A stretch of DNA of 64,000 bases from Ferranicluibacter quercicola (GTDB taxonomy: Bacteria > Pseudomonadota > Alphaproteobacteria > Rhizobiales > Rhizobiaceae), in assembly GCF_021168455.1 (NCBI RefSeq), contig NZ_JAJOZR010000011.1:124001-188000 (forward strand). The letters run 5' to 3'. How positions within the stretch are numbered: position 1 is the first letter of the stretch; each line of letters starts with the position of its first letter. The notes under the pieces are model-generated. The model saw only the letters and a program-made list of their open reading frames with translations, was not told where the DNA came from and searched no databases. Below, in pieces: positions 7,803-15,791 of the stretch. Made by a program: the position numbers and the translations under genes.

Positions 7803-9851
7803 CTACTTCCGGATCATGCTGCCGAGCGGCTTCCTAAGCAGGCTTTCGCGAAGGGATGGCGTACGCGGGGATGCCGACGGGTCGTCCGGTGCCTGCGGCG
7901 CGGGCGCTTCGGGCGGGCGCCGGTCGGTTTCGCCGCCGAGGATCTGCCGGCGATACGCGTTGAAACGGTCGGCCTGCGGATTGGATACGGGATCGGGGTG
8001 CTGCGGCTCGACGCGCGGCAGCATGTCAGGACGATAGCTTTCGAGCCTGCTCGATCCGGCCGGTATCTCCGTTCGGTTCGGGCTTTCGGGCCGCTCGGGT
8101 ACGCGCGGCGAAAACGGCGGCGGCTCGAGGCTTTCGCCGAAGGCGAGGCCGCCGGCTCCGATGGTCGCGGGTGAGAATGGCGTTGCGTCGCCGCCGGAGC
8201 TTGCGCGCATGCGCGCAACGATCGTGCGCAGGTCGACATTCGCCGGCGTATCGTCATCGGCCTTCATCAGCCCGCCGGCCGCCTTTGGCAGGCGGCTCTC
8301 CGGTATCCGCTCGAAGCGCATGCGCATCGGGACGGAGACAGCCTCGCCGAAGGCGATAGCCTCGCCGTTTCCGATCGAGGAGAGGAAGCTCATGGTCGAG
8401 ACGGACGAGTCCGGAATGGCCGAGCGGATGATGTCCTGGTCGCGATCGTTCGACAGGCGCATGGCAAACACCGTCGAGCACTGCGAGAGGATCGTCGGAT
8501 CGAGTTCGCCCGGGCGCTGGGTGATCATGCCGAGCGAGACGCCGTATTTGCGTCCTTCCTTGGCGATGCGGGCGATGGCCTGGCGCGTCGGCAGGAAGCC
8601 CAGCGACTGGTCGGACGGGACGTAGCGGTGGGCCTCTTCGCAGACGACGAGCATGTGGACGCCGCCATTGCTCCAGAGGCCGATTTCGAACGCCATGCGG
8701 CAGAGCACCGAGGCGACCGAATTGACGACCTCCGAGGGGATACCCGCCAGCTGGAACGTGGTGATGGGGCGGCCGTCGCCCGGAATGCGGAAGATCTTGG
8801 CGATCGTCTCCAGGATCGTGTCGTTGATCGTGTTGGAGGAAAACATGAAGGTGTAGCGCGGGTCGTTGACCGCCGCCATGATGCGGACCTTCAGCGAGCG
8901 GAGCGACGGCTTTTCCGTGCGGCCTTCCAGCCGGCCGATGCGCTCGTCGATCAGCGCCATCAGGTCGGCGATACGATAGGGGACGGGCGTATCCGCCGTC
9001 AGCGAGCTCTTTTCCGTCTGCCGCCGCATCAGGCCGCCATCGCCCTTGAAGCCTTTCTTGGCCTCGGGAATAAGGTCGCGCAGGATATCGAGTTCCTCGG
9101 CAACGGCGGGGCGCCCGCGGAAGACGACCTCCGCAAACTCCTCGAGCCGCATCAGCCAGAAGGGCAGGTCCAGCGTGTCGGTGTCGATGACCACGGCATG
9201 GTCGGGGAAGGCGGCGGCGAACTCGTTGTGCGGGTCGAGGATCAGGATGCGCAGCTTGGGGTCCGCTTCGATCGCCTTGCGCAGGAGCAGCGTGACGGCC
9301 GTCGATTTGCCGACGCCGGTGGTGCCGACGACGGCGAAATGCTTCGAGAGCATGGAGGGAATATGGATCGCCGCATCCAGGCTTTCGTCCTGCGTCAGCT
9401 TGCCGATGGTGAAGCAACCGCCGCGGCCGGTGTCATAGATGCGCGCGAGATCGGCCGTGCGGATGCGATGCGCGATGGCGCCGAGATAGGGATACTGGCT
9501 GATGCCGGCGGAGAAGGCCTCGTGCCCGTCGCTGTCGACGCGGACTTCGCCCACCAGTTCCACGTCGATGCGGAAGATGTTGTCCTGCTGCTCCGCCCAA
9601 TTGTCGTCGCTCGTGCGCATGGAGGACACGAGAGCGACGACGCGATTGACGCCGACGGTGATGGAGACCAGCCGCCCGACGGACCAGAGTTCCGTCAGCG
9701 ACGTCTCGCCGTTCTCGGCAAGGGCCGCAATGGTCGCGCGAGAACCGTTGCAGGCGATGACGCGTCCGAGGAAGCGATTGCCCCGGGCGACCGTATCGCG
9801 CCTGTCCGCCTCCGCTGTCCGGCCGTCGGCCTGAAGTTCGTTGTTCACCAC
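7803..9851 (-). CDS. HerA-like DUF87 ATPase/helicase
   Basis: This 682-residue protein belongs to the HerA/FtsK superfamily of DNA-translocating ATPases (DUF87). An N-terminal HAS-barrel-like beta region (about 25-110) precedes the ATPase core. Walker A is GTTGVGKST at 176-184 and Walker B is LILDPHNEF near 203; EEAHRYVP and an arginine-rich segment follow. The last ~150 residues are Pro/Ser-rich and probably disordered. The usual NurA nuclease partner is not adjacent, so a DNA-end-processing role is only inferred. The start is a GTG at 9851 or the next GTG at 9848; neither has a strong ribosome site. Confidence 0.85.
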   Translation of the reverse strand: MVNNELQADGRTAEADRRDTVARGNRFLGRVIACNGSRATIAALAENGETSLTELWSVGRLVSITVGVNRVVALVSSMRTSDDNWAEQQDNIFRIDVELVGEVRVDSDGHEAFSAGISQYPYLGAIAHRIRTADLARIYDTGRGGCFTIGKLTQDESLDAAIHIPSMLSKHFAVVGTTGVGKSTAVTLLLRKAIEADPKLRILILDPHNEFAAAFPDHAVVIDTDTLDLPFWLMRLEEFAEVVFRGRPAVAEELDILRDLIPEAKKGFKGDGGLMRRQTEKSSLTADTPVPYRIADLMALIDERIGRLEGRTEKPSLRSLKVRIMAAVNDPRYTFMFSSNTINDTILETIAKIFRIPGDGRPITTFQLAGIPSEVVNSVASVLCRMAFEIGLWSNGGVHMLVVCEEAHRYVPSDQSLGFLPTRQAIARIAKEGRKYGVSLGMITQRPGELDPTILSQCSTVFAMRLSNDRDQDIIRSAIPDSSVSTMSFLSSIGNGEAIAFGEAVSVPMRMRFERIPESRLPKAAGGLMKADDDTPANVDLRTIVARMRASSGGDATPFSPATIGAGGLAFGESLEPPPFSPRVPERPESPNRTEIPAGSSRLESYRPDMLPRVEPQHPDPVSNPQADRFNAYRRQILGGETDRRPPEAPAPQAPDDPSASPRTPSLRESLLRKPLGSMIRK

Positions 9852-10025
9852 GTCGCAACCCCGCTTACAGGGCGGAATGTAAGCGACGGACTTTAAGAAG
9901 ATGTTTCCCTTTGGCTATTTTTGATTTTCCCGCTGTCAGGACATTGCGGTACCAAGGTCGATCGAGACGGGGTTTTTGCGCTGCCGCCGCAAGAGGGCGC
10001 CCGCCCGGCAAAGGTGTAAAAAGCG
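9852..10025. other. Intergenic region upstream of the ilvB promoter
   Basis: The gap between the divergent HerA-like gene and ilvB is 358 bases in all. This first part shows no gene and only a mildly AT-rich patch near 9893-9930 that may hold the HerA promoter. The second part holds the ilvB promoter, leader peptide and attenuator, listed separately. Confidence 0.4.
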
Positions 10026-10054
10026 TTGACGGCGCGGCCGAATGCCGATATCAG
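10026..10054 (+). promoter_or_regulatory. Predicted promoter of the ilvB operon
   Basis: TTGACG (10026-10031) and TATCAG (10049-10054) are separated by exactly 17 bases. Transcription should start near 10061, only about two bases before the ATG of the leader peptide. That makes the leader message nearly leaderless, as described for the trpE(G) attenuator transcript of Sinorhizobium. Confidence 0.65.
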
Positions 10055-10062
10055 TGCGCCCT

Positions 10063-10119
10063 ATGAACATTCAAGCAAACATTCTTGTGGTGGGATCGCG
10101 CATGGGCAGGATGGTGTAA
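10063..10119 (+). CDS. ilvB leader peptide (attenuator peptide)
   Basis: This 18-codon ORF encodes MNIQANILVVGSRMGRMV. It has two Ile codons, a consecutive Ile-Leu-Val-Val run at codons 7-10 and a Val as last codon: the end products of the pathway that ilvB opens. It lies between the promoter and a hairpin-terminator pair, the standard position for a leader peptide of transcription attenuation. Ribosome stalling on the Ile/Leu/Val codons when charged tRNAs are scarce would disturb the hairpin starting at 10098 and favour read-through. There is no Shine-Dalgarno sequence, which fits a leaderless start. Confidence 0.75.
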   Translation: MNIQANILVVGSRMGRMV

Positions 10120-10175
10120 CCATCCGGCGACAGCCACCCATGCGCAAACCAAGGCTCCTGACGGGGCCTTTTTTT
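10098..10175 (+). promoter_or_regulatory. Transcription attenuator ahead of ilvB
   Basis: Two structures are visible. The first is a long hairpin: GCGCATGGG (10098-10106) pairs perfectly with CCCATGCGC (10137-10145). An inner 7-bp stem, GGATGGT with ACCATCC, encloses the leader stop codon. The second is an intrinsic terminator, GGCTCC (10153-10158) with GGGGCC (10163-10168), then seven T residues. Region 1 overlaps the last leader codons, so a stalled ribosome can block it. One alternative pairing that would break the terminator is CAGGA (10107-10111) with TCCTG (10156-10160). The antiterminator is not resolved with certainty. Confidence 0.75.
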
Positions 10176-10209
10176 ATGCCTTCGAACAAGCAGAACACGG
10201 GATCGAGAC

Positions 10210-12015
10210 ATGTCGGGCGGAAATAGCGAAATGGATGCAGCGAGCAAGGATAACAGGATGACGGGCGCGGAAATCGTTCTGCGCGCTCTCAAGGATAATG
10301 GCGTCGAGGTCATCTTCGGCTATCCCGGCGGTGCCGTCCTTCCGATCTATGACGAAATCCACCAGCAGGAAGACATCAAGCACATCCTCGTCCGTCACGA
10401 GCAGGGCGCCGGCCACATGGCTGAAGGCTATGCGCGGTCCACCGGCAAGGTTGGCGTCATGCTCGTCACCTCCGGCCCCGGCGCGACCAATGCCGTGACG
10501 CCGCTGCAGGACGCGCTGATGGACTCGATCCCGCTCGTCTGCCTGTCCGGCCAGGTCCCGAGCTCGCTCATCGGCTCGGATGCCTTTCAGGAATGCGACA
10601 CGGTCGGCATCACGCGCCCCTGCACCAAGCACAACTGGCTGGTCAAGGACGTCAACGAACTGGCCGCCACCATTCATGAGGCGTTCCGCATCGCGCGGTC
10701 CGGCCGTCCCGGCCCGGTTCTGGTCGATATTCCCAAGGACATCCAGTTCGCGACGGGCACCTACACCCCGCCCTCTGCCGTTCCGATCCAGACGAGCTAC
10801 CAGCCGAAGGTCGATGGAGACATCCGCCGGATCGAGGAAGCCGTCGCGCTGATGAAGACGGCGCGCCGTCCGATCATCTATTCGGGTGGTGGTGTCATCA
10901 ACTCCGGCGACGCCGCGACGCGTCTGCTGCGCGAGCTGGTGTCGCTGACCAATTTCCCGATCACCTCGACCCTGATGGGGCTCGGCTGCTATCCGGCCTC
11001 CGGCACCAATTGGCTTGGCATGCTGGGCATGCACGGCACCTACGAGGCCAACATGGCCATGCATGATGCCGATGTCATGATCTGCATCGGCGCGCGCTTC
11101 GACGACCGCATCACCGGACGGCTGAACGCGTTCTCGCCGAACTCCAAAAAGATCCACATCGATATCGACCCGTCCTCGATCAACAAGATCGTCCGCGTCG
11201 ATGTGCCGATCGCCGGCGACGTCGGCCGGGTCCTGGAGGACACGGTTCGCCTCTGGCATGCCGGATCGGCCGATCTCGACACGGCGCGGCTCAACGATTG
11301 GTGGGGCGACGTCGCGCGCTGGCGGGGACGCAAGTCGCTGTCCTACAAGCCGAGCGATGATGTCATCATGCCGCAATACGCCATTCAGCGCCTGCATGCG
11401 CTGACGAAGGATCGCGACACCTACATCACCACGGAAGTCGGCCAGCATCAGATGTGGGCGGCACAGTTCTACGGCTTCGAAGCGCCGAACCGCTGGATGA
11501 CGTCGGGCGGCCTCGGCACGATGGGGTATGGTTTCCCGGCCGCCATCGGCGTTCAGGTCGCGCATCCCGACAGCCTCGTCATCGACATCGCGGGCGATGC
11601 CTCGATCCAGATGTGCATCCAGGAAATGTCCTGCGCCGTCCAGTACGGGTTGCCGGTCAAGATCTTCATCCTGAACAACCAGTACATGGGCATGGTGCGC
11701 CAATGGCAGCAGCTGCTCCACGGCAACCGCCTCTCCAACTCCTACACGGAAGCCATGCCGGACTTCGTCAAGCTGGCGGAGGCCTATGGCGGCGTCGGCA
11801 TTCGCTGTGAAAAGCCCGGCGAACTGGACGATGCGATCCTGCGGATGATCGACAGCCCGGCACCCGTCATCTTCGACTGCCGTGTTGCAAATCTCGCCAA
11901 CTGCTTCCCGATGATCCCGTCGGGCAAGGCGCATAACGAAATGCTGCTGCCCGACGAAGCCACGGACGAAGCGGTCGCCACAGCGATCGACGCCAAGGGC
12001 CGGCAGCTGGTTTGA
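10210..12015 (+). CDS. ilvB: Acetolactate synthase, large catalytic subunit
   Basis: This thiamine diphosphate enzyme condenses two pyruvates, or pyruvate and 2-oxobutyrate, in the first common step of valine, leucine and isoleucine synthesis. The 601 residues show the three-domain order of the family. The pyrimidine domain has catalytic Glu64 in RHEQGAGHMAEGYAR, a central FAD-binding domain follows, and the cofactor domain carries the ThDP/Mg signature from GDAS (462 onwards) to FILNNQYMGMVRQWQ. The start has no strong ribosome site but follows the attenuator directly. The small subunit gene ilvN is 0.8 kb downstream, separated by a toxin-antitoxin pair. Confidence 0.96.
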   Translation: MSGGNSEMDAASKDNRMTGAEIVLRALKDNGVEVIFGYPGGAVLPIYDEIHQQEDIKHILVRHEQGAGHMAEGYARSTGKVGVMLVTSGPGATNAVTPLQDALMDSIPLVCLSGQVPSSLIGSDAFQECDTVGITRPCTKHNWLVKDVNELAATIHEAFRIARSGRPGPVLVDIPKDIQFATGTYTPPSAVPIQTSYQPKVDGDIRRIEEAVALMKTARRPIIYSGGGVINSGDAATRLLRELVSLTNFPITSTLMGLGCYPASGTNWLGMLGMHGTYEANMAMHDADVMICIGARFDDRITGRLNAFSPNSKKIHIDIDPSSINKIVRVDVPIAGDVGRVLEDTVRLWHAGSADLDTARLNDWWGDVARWRGRKSLSYKPSDDVIMPQYAIQRLHALTKDRDTYITTEVGQHQMWAAQFYGFEAPNRWMTSGGLGTMGYGFPAAIGVQVAHPDSLVIDIAGDASIQMCIQEMSCAVQYGLPVKIFILNNQYMGMVRQWQQLLHGNRLSNSYTEAMPDFVKLAEAYGGVGIRCEKPGELDDAILRMIDSPAPVIFDCRVANLANCFPMIPSGKAHNEMLLPDEATDEAVATAIDAKGRQLV

Positions 12016-12071
12016 TTGCGAGAACGGGACGCGGTAGTGTCACGGCGTCCCGTTCGAGAGAGGTGAGGGCC

Positions 12072-12386
12072 ATGGCGAGAGTGAGGATGTCGGAGACCGG
12101 AATGGTGGAACTGCCACGGGCACTCCGCGATGCGATCGGACTGGTTCCGGGCGGTGAAGTCGATATCACCGAAAGCGCGGGAAAGCTGGTCGTCGTGCCG
12201 GTGGGAGCCGTGATGGAGGACGCTGCGCGCCAGCGCACGGTGACGATGGAACAGTTGCTTGCCATGGCACTGCCGTATGACGGGCCTCCGATTACGGATG
12301 AGATGATGCATCGGGCTATCGACGCTGAGGCTATCAGGATGTGGGCGGCGTTCGAGAAGCAGTCTACCGATGATGCTAACGATTGA
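12072..12386 (+). CDS. vapB: VapB-type antitoxin, AbrB/MazE family
   Basis: The 104-residue protein starts with a swapped-hairpin AbrB/MazE DNA-binding domain (MARVRMSETGMVELPRALRDAIGLVPGGEVDI, then KLVVVPV) in residues 1-45. A C-terminal helical part would wrap the toxin. It should neutralise the VapC nuclease that follows and repress its own transcription. The start at 12072 follows AGGTGAGG and opens the AbrB fold; the frame runs further upstream to 12012 without family features. It overlaps vapC by 17 bases. No promoter of its own is clear in the 56 bases after ilvB, so it may be carried on the ilv transcript. Confidence 0.87.
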   Translation: MARVRMSETGMVELPRALRDAIGLVPGGEVDITESAGKLVVVPVGAVMEDAARQRTVTMEQLLAMALPYDGPPITDEMMHRAIDAEAIRMWAAFEKQSTDDAND

Positions 12387-12774
12387 TACGAACGTCCTCG
12401 TCCGGATGCTGGTGCAGATCGATCCTGGTCAGGGAGCGATCGTCAGACGGCTCGCAGCGGCGAACACGCTGATGATTCTCTGCAGCGTCCTGCTCGAAAC
12501 GGAATGGATTCTGCGAAGCATCGTGAAAGCGGACGCACAGAGCATCAATGCGATGTTTCGTGTTCTGTTAAAAACACAAGGTGTCATCGTCGACAATTCG
12601 GACAATGTCCGCCGTGTTCTGGATCTCCATCAGGCCGGAATGGACTTTGCGGATGCCATGCATCTTTGCCTCAGCGATGAGGCCACCACCTTCGTCACCT
12701 TCGACCGCGATCTCGTGCGGCGGGCGAGACGGTCCTTGCCAAGTGCCAGCGTTGAACTGGCAGACACACTCTAG
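12370..12774 (+). CDS. vapC: VapC-type PIN-domain ribonuclease toxin
   Basis: This is a 134-residue PIN-domain endoribonuclease, the toxin of a VapBC module; members cut tRNA or rRNA and stop translation. The acidic catalytic set is visible: Asp6 in TIDTNVLVR, Glu43 in LLETEW, Asp95 in MDFADAMHL, and Asp112/Asp114 in TFDRDLVRRAR. The protein is of usual length and looks intact. A second ATG at 12373 is an equally possible start. It ends 18 bases before ilvN, so the pair sits inside the acetolactate synthase operon. Confidence 0.9.
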   Translation: MMLTIDTNVLVRMLVQIDPGQGAIVRRLAAANTLMILCSVLLETEWILRSIVKADAQSINAMFRVLLKTQGVIVDNSDNVRRVLDLHQAGMDFADAMHLCLSDEATTFVTFDRDLVRRARRSLPSASVELADTL

Positions 12775-12792
12775 AGGAAACGGATCCAGACC

Positions 12793-13365
12793 ATGAACGC
12801 CCACCTACAGCCGACCGGCTCGGCCTATTTCATCGCCAAGGAAACCGAGATTGCGGAGAAGCATACGCTGTCCGTTCTGGTGGCCAACGAGCCGGGCGTT
12901 CTGGCGCGGGTGATCGGGCTGTTTTCCGGGCGCGGCTACAATATCGAAAGCCTGACCGTGTCGGAAACCGAGCACGAGGCGCATCTCTCGCGCATCACGA
13001 TCGTGACGCGGGGGACGCCGCATGTTCTCGAACAGATCAAGTCGCAGCTCGAGAGGCTGGTGCCGGTCCACCGCGTCGTGGATCTGACGGTGCGGGCCGG
13101 CTCGCTCGGCCACGACCGGCCGATCGAGCGCGAGGTTGCGCTGGTGAAGGTCAAGGGAACGGGCGAAAACCGCGCGGAGACTCTGCGCCTTGCCGATGCC
13201 TTCCACGGCAAGGTGGTCGATGCGACGGTGGAGCATTTCATTCTGGAGATCACCGGCAAGTCGTCGAAGATCGACCAGTTCGTCGCCGTGATGAAGCCGC
13301 TCGGCCTCTTGGAAGTCTGCCGCACCGGCATCGCCGCGATGAATCGCGGTGCGCAGGGCATGTAA
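12793..13365 (+). CDS. ilvN: Acetolactate synthase, small regulatory subunit
   Basis: This subunit activates the catalytic subunit and confers feedback inhibition by valine. The 190 residues hold an N-terminal ACT domain (about 24-98: HTLSVLVANEPGVLARVIGLFSGRGYNIESLTV, with the ligand-binding NEPG turn) and the family's C-terminal domain with EREVALVKVKG and GLLEVCRTGIAAMNRG. It belongs to the ilvB operon but is displaced from ilvB by vapBC. A terminator follows about 80 bases after the stop. ilvH is an equivalent name. Confidence 0.95.
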   Translation: MNAHLQPTGSAYFIAKETEIAEKHTLSVLVANEPGVLARVIGLFSGRGYNIESLTVSETEHEAHLSRITIVTRGTPHVLEQIKSQLERLVPVHRVVDLTVRAGSLGHDRPIEREVALVKVKGTGENRAETLRLADAFHGKVVDATVEHFILEITGKSSKIDQFVAVMKPLGLLEVCRTGIAAMNRGAQGM

Positions 13366-13443
13366 TAATGCTCTGTCTTTCAAACGGTTGAGGCGGATTT
13401 TGCGGATAGCGAATCCGGTTCCTCATGCATCGAATCACCCACG

Positions 13444-13479
13444 AAGGCCGCGCTTCCACAAGAAGGCGCGGCCTTTGTC
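13444..13479 (+). terminator. Terminator after ilvN
   Basis: A 10-bp stem, AAGGCCGCGC (13444-13453) with GCGCGGCCTT (13466-13475) and a 12-base loop, is followed by TGTCGGTT. It likely ends the ilvB-vapBC-ilvN transcript just before a convergent gene. Confidence 0.65.
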
Positions 13480-13482
13480 GGT

Positions 13483-14334
13483 TCAGATCATTTCGAGAGG
13501 GCGTTTTCGCGTGGGCGGCGGGAAGGCGGCGTCGAGCATCGCCTTGTCCTCATCCGTCAGGCGGATGTCCAGCGCGGCGAGGTTCTCGCGGATGCGGTCG
13601 GGGCGGCCGGTCTTGGGGATGGCGATGACGTCCGGCGTCGACAGCACGAAGGCAAGCGCAATCTGTGCGACCGTCGCACCGTGCGCGGCGGCAACGCGCT
13701 TCAGGGTGGCGTTGCCGAGCAGACGACCTTCGTCCAGCGGCGAGTAGGCCATGATCGGAACACGCCTTTCGGCGCACCATGGCATGAGATCGAAGGCGAT
13801 GCCCCGGCGCGAGAGGTTATAGAGAACCTGATTGGTCGCCATCCTGCCCGGCGCCAGGTCCTCGACCTCCTCCATGTCATCGACATCGAAGTTGGAGACG
13901 CCCCAGGCACGGATCTTCCCGTCCTGTTGCAGGCGCTCGAAGGCTTCCAGTGTTTCGGACAGGGGAACGCCGCCGCGCCAGTGCAGGAGGTAGAGGTCGA
14001 TGTGATCGGTACCGAGCCGCTTCAGGCTGTCCTCGCAGGCGCGCAGCGTCCTTTCGCGGGCGGCGTTTGAGGGCAGCACCTTGCTGACGATAAAGGCGTC
14101 ATCGCGCCGACCGGCAACGGCCTCGCCCACCACGCGTTCCGCACCGCCATCGGCATACATTTCGGCCGTATCGATCAGCGTCAGGCCGAGATCGAGACCC
14201 ATCCTAAGGCTTGAGACTTCGTCCGCGCGCGCGGCGTGGCTTTCCCCCATGTGCCAGGTGCCTTGGCCGAGAACGGGAACCGAGGGTGCATTGGGGAAGG
14301 TGGTGCTGGGCAAGGGGGTGGTCATCGTCATCAT
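13483..14334 (-). CDS. Aldo/keto reductase family oxidoreductase
   Basis: The 283-residue protein is an NADPH-dependent aldo/keto reductase of the DkgA/YeaE-like branch. The (beta/alpha)8 barrel motifs are present: VPVLGQGTWHMGE, LIDTAEMY with the catalytic Asp and Tyr, VSKVLP with the catalytic Lys, LYLLHWRGG with the active-site His, and IPKTGRPDRIRENL for NADP binding. The substrate is unknown. Several in-frame ATGs cluster at the start; 14334 is chosen because AGAGGA lies ahead of it. It is convergent with ilvN. Confidence 0.88.
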   Translation of the reverse strand: MMTMTTPLPSTTFPNAPSVPVLGQGTWHMGESHAARADEVSSLRMGLDLGLTLIDTAEMYADGGAERVVGEAVAGRRDDAFIVSKVLPSNAARERTLRACEDSLKRLGTDHIDLYLLHWRGGVPLSETLEAFERLQQDGKIRAWGVSNFDVDDMEEVEDLAPGRMATNQVLYNLSRRGIAFDLMPWCAERRVPIMAYSPLDEGRLLGNATLKRVAAAHGATVAQIALAFVLSTPDVIAIPKTGRPDRIRENLAALDIRLTDEDKAMLDAAFPPPTRKRPLEMI

Positions 14335-14394
14335 GCGTATCCTCTTCGTGTCGTCAGGAGGATATAGGTGCATGCGGGGCGGACGGAAGAGCTG

Positions 14395-15489
14395 TCAGTC
14401 CAGGGGCGGCCGGGCGCCGGCGCGCCTGGCGACGAAGCGGGCGAGCGGCGGGCCCATGGCCATGACGAGGAGCAGCCGCGCCGTCTGCAGGGCCATGACG
14501 AAGGATAGGTCCACATTGCTGGAGGCCGCGATGATGGCGATCGAGTCCATGCCGCCCGGGCTGGTCGCGAGATAGGCCGTCAGTGGATCGATGCCGGCGG
14601 TCTGCGTCAGGATGAAGGCGAGGATGCCGGATATGCCCATCAGCACGAGGATGGAGGCGACGGTCGGCAGGAGGACGCGGCGGGCATGGGCGAGGATCGG
14701 GCGGGTGAAGCCGAGGCCGATATTCCAGCCGAGCGCGGCATAGCTGATGGCGAGCAGCCATTCGGGCAGATGGATGTGAACGGCGCCGGTGACGCTGAGC
14801 AGTCCGCCGATGAGGAACGGCATCAGCAGGACGCCGGCCGGGATGCGCAGGTACCAGCCGAGCATGCCGCCGAAGACGGCAACGGCGAGTGTCTGGGCGA
14901 GCGAGAGCGCCGCGATCGGCGCGAACCAGACGATCGCGGTGCTGGCGCCTTCCAGCCCTGCCCAGTAGCGCGCGACGAGGGCCGCCGCCGCCGCGACGAA
15001 GACCACGCGGAGATATTGCATGAAGGCGACCAGCCGCACATCGGCGCCATAGGCTTCCGCCATGACCATCATCGTCGTGGCGGCACCCGCCGAACAGCCC
15101 CAGATGGCCGTGGTGCCGGGCAGCACGTTGAGCCGGGTGATCATGTAGCCGCTCAGCGTGCTCATGGTGATGACGCAGAGGATGATGCCGAGGAAGAGCG
15201 GCCAGTTTCCAAGAAAGGTCCCGACGATGTCGCCGGTGATGGAGCCCGCGATCATGGTGCCGATGAGCGTCTGGCAGGCGAGGACGAACACGCGGTTGAG
15301 GCGAATGGTGCCGCCGTTCAGACCGACGATGCCGCCGGCGACCATGGGGCCCATCAGCAGCGCTGCCGGGATGCCGAGTGCTTCAAGACCGCCGGCAATG
15401 GCGACCGAGAGGACCAGCAAGAGCGCCCATTGGACGCCGTGCGACCGCCGGGCAAGGCCGGTCTTCAGGGGAGAGGGGTGTGATGTCAT
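14395..15489 (-). CDS. AbrB family integral membrane protein
   Basis: This 364-residue membrane protein belongs to the AbrB (formerly 'ammonia monooxygenase') family, which carries two copies of a transmembrane AbrB-duplication module. About ten hydrophobic segments are visible, with repeated motifs such as GIPAALLMGPMVAGGIVGLN and, in the second copy, RIPAGVLLMPFLIGG. PGGMDSIAIIAASSNVDLSFV near the C-terminus is typical. The family is thought to transport small molecules but substrates are uncertain. It should not be confused with the DNA-binding AbrB fold. The start at 15489 (MTSHPSP) is chosen because the longer frame upstream lacks membrane features. Confidence 0.85.
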   Translation of the reverse strand: MTSHPSPLKTGLARRSHGVQWALLLVLSVAIAGGLEALGIPAALLMGPMVAGGIVGLNGGTIRLNRVFVLACQTLIGTMIAGSITGDIVGTFLGNWPLFLGIILCVITMSTLSGYMITRLNVLPGTTAIWGCSAGAATTMMVMAEAYGADVRLVAFMQYLRVVFVAAAAALVARYWAGLEGASTAIVWFAPIAALSLAQTLAVAVFGGMLGWYLRIPAGVLLMPFLIGGLLSVTGAVHIHLPEWLLAISYAALGWNIGLGFTRPILAHARRVLLPTVASILVLMGISGILAFILTQTAGIDPLTAYLATSPGGMDSIAIIAASSNVDLSFVMALQTARLLLVMAMGPPLARFVARRAGARPPLD

Positions 15490-15791
15490 CAGGCAAGCCG
15501 ATCTCGGGCATCTCCGGCCGAAACATGAGGGTTCGGCGCAGGACATGCGGAAAAGCGATGGCCAGATCGTCTCCGGGGCGCTGAAGTTTACCGGAGAGGC
15601 TCGGACCGGAGGAGGGACATCCGGCGCGCGTGGCGCACGGGTGCCTGTCTTCCGCGCGTTAAGAACCATGGGCGCCCGGAAGTCAAGGTTCCGGGGCGGC
15701 GGCCGTCCGCATCTTGACGTGTGGTGCGTCCATGCCCGGAAAGCGCATGGCCGGGCTTGCGCTCCGGCGCCGAATCCTGCCACGTCGTTCC
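15490..15791. other. Divergent intergenic region
   Basis: These 302 bases separate the divergent AbrB-family and helicase genes. They are GC-rich, contain short open frames without family resemblance, and show no clear promoter or palindrome. Confidence 0.35.

Noticed and set aside
10174..11934. 586-codon minus-strand frame opposite ilvB
   Set aside because: Antisense to the conserved acetolactate synthase frame and covers its attenuator; no protein-like features.
14395..15489. Reading the AbrB-family membrane protein as a transcription factor
   Set aside because: It has about ten membrane helices and the AbrB-duplication transporter motifs, not the swapped-hairpin DNA-binding fold.
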